From Pseudomonadota bacterium (GTDB lineage Bacteria > Pseudomonadota > Gammaproteobacteria > Legionellales > Legionellaceae): DNA of 10,697 nucleotides. Positions 8,012 through 10,697 of the stretch are shown here, in pieces (the stretch's first letter is position 1; the number at the start of each line of letters is the position of its first letter). Location: the NCBI GenBank assembly GCA_021807845.1, contig JAKBCM010000032.1, positions 1 through 10,697 on the forward strand, read 5' to 3'. Made by a program: the position numbers and the translations under genes. The notes under the pieces were generated by a model. That model worked only from the letters and a program-made list of their open reading frames with translations. It was not told the origin of the DNA and made no database searches.

Positions 8012-8887
8012 ATGGTGATAAAACGTGGTGGCTTAGGCCGTAATCTTTCTGCACTGTTAAGTCATCCAGAAAGCGGTTCGCCGGTGATTTCTGAAGAGAC
8101 TAAAATGGCCCAATTGTCTCTAGCCATAGATATTCTCCAGCCGGGCAAATACCAGCCTCGTGGAGACATGGACGAGGGTGCACTAGCTGAGTTGGCCGAG
8201 TCCATCAAAAAACAAGGCTTATTACAACCTTTAGTGGTTCGAGAAATCACCAATGGTCGTTATGAAATCATCGCTGGAGAAAGACGTTGGCGAGCCTGTC
8301 AATTGGCTGGAGTAAAAGAGGTGCCTGTTGTTCTTCGTCAGGTAGATGATGAAACAGCCATGGCTATGGCATTGGTTGAAAATTTACAACGGGAAGATTT
8401 AAATGCCATGGATCAAGCACGAGCGATGCATCGATTAACCACAGAATTTGCACTGACTCACCAACAAATTGCAGAACTATTGAGTAAGTCACGAGCAGCA
8501 GTGAGTAACTATTTACGCTTGTTGAATTTAAATATCAATGTCAGACGGATGCTTGAGCATGGTGACTTAGACATGGGGCATGCGCGTGCGCTTTTGATGC
8601 TGGATGAAACTCAGCAATCTGAAGTGGCTAACTTAGTTGTTGCAAAGCATTTATCCGTGCGAGAAACAGAGGCGCTAGTTGCCAGAGTGAAAGCAGGTGT
8701 GCATAGTTTGCCCAAAATAAAGAAAGACATGCCTGTGAAGTTTGAGAAAGCCCTACAAACCTTAGCGGCCCAATTAAAGACAAAAGTAAAACTCAAAGCA
8801 GGAAAAGCAGGGAAAGGCACTTTGATCATTCATTATGAGAATGATGATACCTTAAAACAAATGATAGATCAGTTAATCAGTCATTAA
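8012..8887 (+). CDS. parB: Chromosome-partitioning CTPase and DNA-binding protein ParB (Spo0J)
   Basis: ParB loads at parS sites near the origin, spreads as a CTP-dependent clamp and stimulates ParA. The 291-residue protein begins with the ParA-interacting type of N-terminus (RGGLGRNLSALL, 5-16). Residues 41-130 form the N-terminal CTP-binding domain, with QPGKYQPR at 43-50, GERRWRA at 89-95 and ENLQRE at 123-128. A helix-turn-helix (HQQIAELLSKSRAAVSNYLR, about 150-169) follows. The C-terminal dimerisation domain is at about 243-291, after a Lys-rich linker. All conserved boxes look intact. AGAGGT at 8001-8006 is a well-placed ribosome binding site. yraN starts 19 bases downstream. I found no canonical parS site in this window, so its binding sites presumably lie outside. 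Confidence 0.97.
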   Translation: MVIKRGGLGRNLSALLSHPESGSPVISEETKMAQLSLAIDILQPGKYQPRGDMDEGALAELAESIKKQGLLQPLVVREITNGRYEIIAGERRWRACQLAGVKEVPVVLRQVDDETAMAMALVENLQREDLNAMDQARAMHRLTTEFALTHQQIAELLSKSRAAVSNYLRLLNLNINVRRMLEHGDLDMGHARALLMLDETQQSEVANLVVAKHLSVRETEALVARVKAGVHSLPKIKKDMPVKFEKALQTLAAQLKTKVKLKAGKAGKGTLIIHYENDDTLKQMIDQLISH

Positions 8888-8906
8888 GAAGGGTTGCACA
8901 TCCATC

Positions 8907-9263
8907 ATGTCATTAAAAATAGGATTGCATCGGGAAGAAGAAGCGCGAGCGTATTTAACTGCGCAAGGATTGAAATGGGTAGAAAGCAATTATCGATGTA
9001 AAATGGGTGAAATTGATTTGATCATGCGTGATGGTTCTACTTTGGTTTTTGTTGAAGTTCGCGCACGATCTGGCCGTGATTTTGGTGGGGCCTTAGCGAG
9101 TGTGAGCTATGCCAAAAGACAAAAAATACTCAAGACGGCTTCGCTTTATTTGGTCGTTAAACAATTATACGATAAAGAAATGGTCCGTTTTGATGTGTTG
9201 AGTTTAGAGGGCATACCACCTCAAATCTCATGGATAAAAAATGCATTTGGATCAGAGGGTTAG
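8907..9263 (+). CDS. yraN: YraN family (UPF0102) endonuclease-like protein
   Basis: This 118-residue protein has the family layout: a helical start (GLHREEEARAYL, 6-17), then GEIDLIMRD at 34-42 and VFVEVRAR at 47-54. Glu35, Asp37 and Glu50 correspond to the acidic cluster of the restriction-endonuclease-like fold. The position often filled by a catalytic Lys is Arg52 here, and E. coli YraN also has Arg there. The biochemical role of the family is not settled, although a nuclease role on recombination or branched DNA has been suggested. AGAAGGG lies 13 bases before the ATG, a rather long spacing, so the start is slightly uncertain, but the N-terminus fits the family. It follows parB closely and is separated from diaA by 217 bases containing a long inverted repeat. 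Confidence 0.92.
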   Translation: MSLKIGLHREEEARAYLTAQGLKWVESNYRCKMGEIDLIMRDGSTLVFVEVRARSGRDFGGALASVSYAKRQKILKTASLYLVVKQLYDKEMVRFDVLSLEGIPPQISWIKNAFGSEG

Positions 9264-9304
9264 TTTAAGCGACGTAGCACCTCAATAAGTCCGACGAAAC
9301 ACGT

Positions 9305-9407
9305 CCGGGAAAACACGTCATCCCGAATGAAATCAGGGATCTCCTAACGGGTGGCAGAGTGCGTATATCAGGAGATCCCTGATTGCATTCGGGATGACGT
9401 TTCCTGG
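9305..9407. repeat. Long imperfect inverted repeat (REP- or MITE-like palindrome) between yraN and diaA
   Basis: The core arms are 9315-9345 and 9370-9400. These 31-base reverse complements differ at one position (A9330 against G9385) and flank a 24-base centre. With a 3-base bulge (9312-9314) the pairing extends outward by seven more pairs, 9305-9311 with 9401-9407, including one G-T. Both ends carry the ACGTCATCCCGAATG-type sequence followed by AGGGATCTCCT in the inner half. No T run follows, so it is not a standard terminator, although the transcript would fold very stably. There is no open reading frame and no clear target-site duplication. A dispersed palindromic repeat family is the most likely class. 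Copies elsewhere in the genome would settle this. Confidence 0.9.
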
Positions 9408-9480
9408 GTTATTGGGAAGTGACTATGCCACATCGTATTTGTAGGCGGCTTTTTGAAAATTGCAAAAAAAGAGGTAAGAG

Positions 9481-10080
9481 ATGACACAAATGGAAGACAG
9501 GGTTAGACATCTATTTGGTGTCAGTATTGAATCAAAAATAGCTGCTGCGGATACGCTTTCCGATCTCATTGCCAAAGTAGCTAGTCGATTGGTGAGTTGT
9601 TTATTAAAGGATGGCAGGATCTTTTTGTGTGGCAATGGGGGGTCTGCTGCGAATTGCCTACATTTTACGTCTGCGATGCTGAATCACTTTGAAGTGGAGC
9701 GCCCTCCTTTGCCGGTGATTGCACTAACCACCGATCTTGGTGTATTAACTGCAGTCAGCAATGATGGACACCATGATCAAATGTTTGCCCGTCAAATTCA
9801 GGCTATTGGACAAGAGGGTGATGTGTTACTCGCGCTGACCACGTCTGGCAATTCTAATAATGTATTGCAGGCGGTACATGCTGCTCATGATCGAGGGATG
9901 GATACCATTCTTCTTAATGGGCGTGATGGGGGTGTTCTTCAGAACCATCTGGGACCTGAAGACATTGAATTGCGAGTTCCTGGAGATACATCGGCACAAA
10001 TCAGTGAAATGCACTTATTCATTTTACATTGTTTTTGTGATTTGATTGATCAGTCATTATTTGGTCAAATGTTGGGGTGA
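9481..10080 (+). CDS. diaA: DnaA initiator-associating protein DiaA (SIS domain)
   Basis: In E. coli, DiaA is a homotetramer that binds DnaA and promotes timely initiation at oriC. This 199-residue SIS-domain protein has CGNGGSAAN at 50-58, ERPPLPVIALTTD at 73-85, TTSGNS at 120-125 and EMH at 176-178. It follows E. coli DiaA along its length, including the end, where Leu193-Phe194 match the Leu190-Phe191 pair needed there for DnaA contact. The relative GmhA (sedoheptulose-7-phosphate isomerase) needs a glutamate at position 65 in HFAEEL. Here the aligned stretch is HFTSAM with Ala65, so isomerase activity is unlikely. A good ribosome binding site, GAGGT (9471-9475), sits 5 bases before the ATG. 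dolP follows 2 bases after the stop. Automated pipelines may label it a phosphoheptose isomerase. Confidence 0.93.
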   Translation: MTQMEDRVRHLFGVSIESKIAAADTLSDLIAKVASRLVSCLLKDGRIFLCGNGGSAANCLHFTSAMLNHFEVERPPLPVIALTTDLGVLTAVSNDGHHDQMFARQIQAIGQEGDVLLALTTSGNSNNVLQAVHAAHDRGMDTILLNGRDGGVLQNHLGPEDIELRVPGDTSAQISEMHLFILHCFCDLIDQSLFGQMLG

Positions 10081-10082
10081 AC

Positions 10083-10646
10083 ATGAAAATAAAAGCAATT
10101 CTTTATTTGCTATTGGGCGCATTATTAACCAGTTGTGCTGCTGTTGTTGTTGTAGGTGCAGCAGGAGGTGCTGCGGTTTATGACAGACGCAGTGTGACCA
10201 TGATGGAGCGAGATGCGCGTATATTTTACTTATTACACAAAGCGATTGTGACAGATCCACGGTTTCGTGATTCTCGGATCTTGGTCACAAGCTATAATCA
10301 GGTTGTTCTTTTGATAGGACAAACACCCGCTGCCTCATTGCGAGTGCTTGCGGAAAAGCTTGCTCATCAGACTCCTAATGTGCGCCGAGTCTATGATGAA
10401 GTCACGGTGAGCTATCCCATTCCTTTGAGCCAGCGCAGTAAAGACGCATGGATTACCGGGCAAGTGCGTAGTCAAATGCTGACTAAAAAAGGCTTGGAGT
10501 CTGGTTCCATCCGCATTGTTACTGAAAATGGCGTGGTTTATTTGATGGGTATTGTTAGCCATGAACAAGCCAATTTAGCCGTGAATGTGGCAAGACAGGT
10601 CAAGGGTGTGAATAAGGTTGTTAAAATCTTTCAGTATATCGTCTAA
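10083..10646 (+). CDS. dolP: Outer-membrane lipoprotein DolP (YraP) with two BON domains
   Basis: DolP is an outer-membrane lipoprotein that binds anionic phospholipid. In E. coli it supports envelope integrity and BamA function and gathers at division sites. The 187-residue protein (E. coli 191) starts MKIKAILYLLLGALLTSC, a lipoprotein signal peptide with lipobox LTSC and Cys18. The residue after Cys is Ala rather than Asp, which fits outer-membrane sorting. BON domain 1 spans about 43-112, with VLLIG ending at Gly79. BON domain 2 spans about 121-187, with DAWITGQVRSQ and VVYLMG ending at Gly156. These correspond to the conserved core glycines of E. coli DolP. The ATG at 10083 is preferred to a GTG at 10077, because GGGGTGA just upstream serves as ribosome binding site and the signal peptide then starts with Lys. 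It is probably cotranscribed with diaA. Confidence 0.94.
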   Translation: MKIKAILYLLLGALLTSCAAVVVVGAAGGAAVYDRRSVTMMERDARIFYLLHKAIVTDPRFRDSRILVTSYNQVVLLIGQTPAASLRVLAEKLAHQTPNVRRVYDEVTVSYPIPLSQRSKDAWITGQVRSQMLTKKGLESGSIRIVTENGVVYLMGIVSHEQANLAVNVARQVKGVNKVVKIFQYIV

Positions 10647-10648
10647 AC

Positions 10649-10697
10649 ATGATAAAGCACGGATGCATTATTTTGGGACTTATGATTGGTTCTGGTC
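10649..10697 (+). CDS. Possible start of a further gene (cut by the window edge)
   Basis: An ATG 2 bases after the dolP stop opens a frame of 16 codons to the window end, reading MIKHGCIILGLMIGSG. The Lys then hydrophobic and small residues look like the beginning of a signal peptide or membrane helix, and the 2-base spacing repeats the diaA-dolP junction. No clear ribosome binding site precedes it, so coupled translation would be needed. An internal ATG at codon 12 is an alternative start. Too little sequence is visible to name a product. Confidence 0.4.
   Translation, partial: MIKHGCIILGLMIGSG

Noticed and set aside
9305..9407. The yraN-diaA palindrome as a standard transcription terminator
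   Set aside because: The loop is 24 bases and no T run follows on either strand. A repeat element fits better, although the hairpin may still affect transcripts.

Overview
The window looks like a stretch of chromosome from a gammaproteobacterium. A member of the Legionellales (Legionella or a relative) is the best guess. This rests on moderately AT-rich DNA, on MnmG, RsmG, DiaA and DolP proteins of clear gammaproteobacterial type, and on a large orphan protein that mixes membrane segments with coiled coils, a style common in that order. The genus assignment is inference. Ten genes are complete or nearly so, and two more are cut by the window edges. I see no rRNA, tRNA, CRISPR array or transposase.

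Left part (1-2492). A hydrophobic protein gene on the minus strand runs off the left edge. Next come two divergent genes: queC (minus; preQ0 synthase of the queuosine pathway) and manC (plus; bifunctional GDP-mannose pyrophosphorylase / mannose-6-phosphate isomerase). They share a 76-bp spacer that holds a good manC promoter.

Middle (2493-4642). A 634-residue protein of unknown function has its own AT-rich promoter region. It has a soluble helical N-terminus, three clusters of membrane segments and two charged helical stretches. It is the least explained gene here.

Right part (4643-9263). A compact operon-like run, mnmG-rsmG-parA-parB-yraN, has junctions that overlap or lie 2 to 19 bp apart. 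It probably starts from one strong sigma70-type promoter whose -10 box sits in the loop of a perfect inverted repeat. It covers tRNA wobble-uridine modification, 16S rRNA methylation, chromosome partitioning and a nuclease-fold protein of uncertain role.

End (9264-10697). A long inverted repeat, able to form a hairpin of about 103 nt, separates yraN from diaA-dolP. DiaA is a DnaA-binding replication regulator and DolP is an outer-membrane lipoprotein with two BON domains. A further gene appears to begin 2 bp after dolP and is cut off. The window thus joins the origin-type block mnmG-rsmG-parA-parB directly to the yraN-diaA-dolP block, which in E. coli lies elsewhere.
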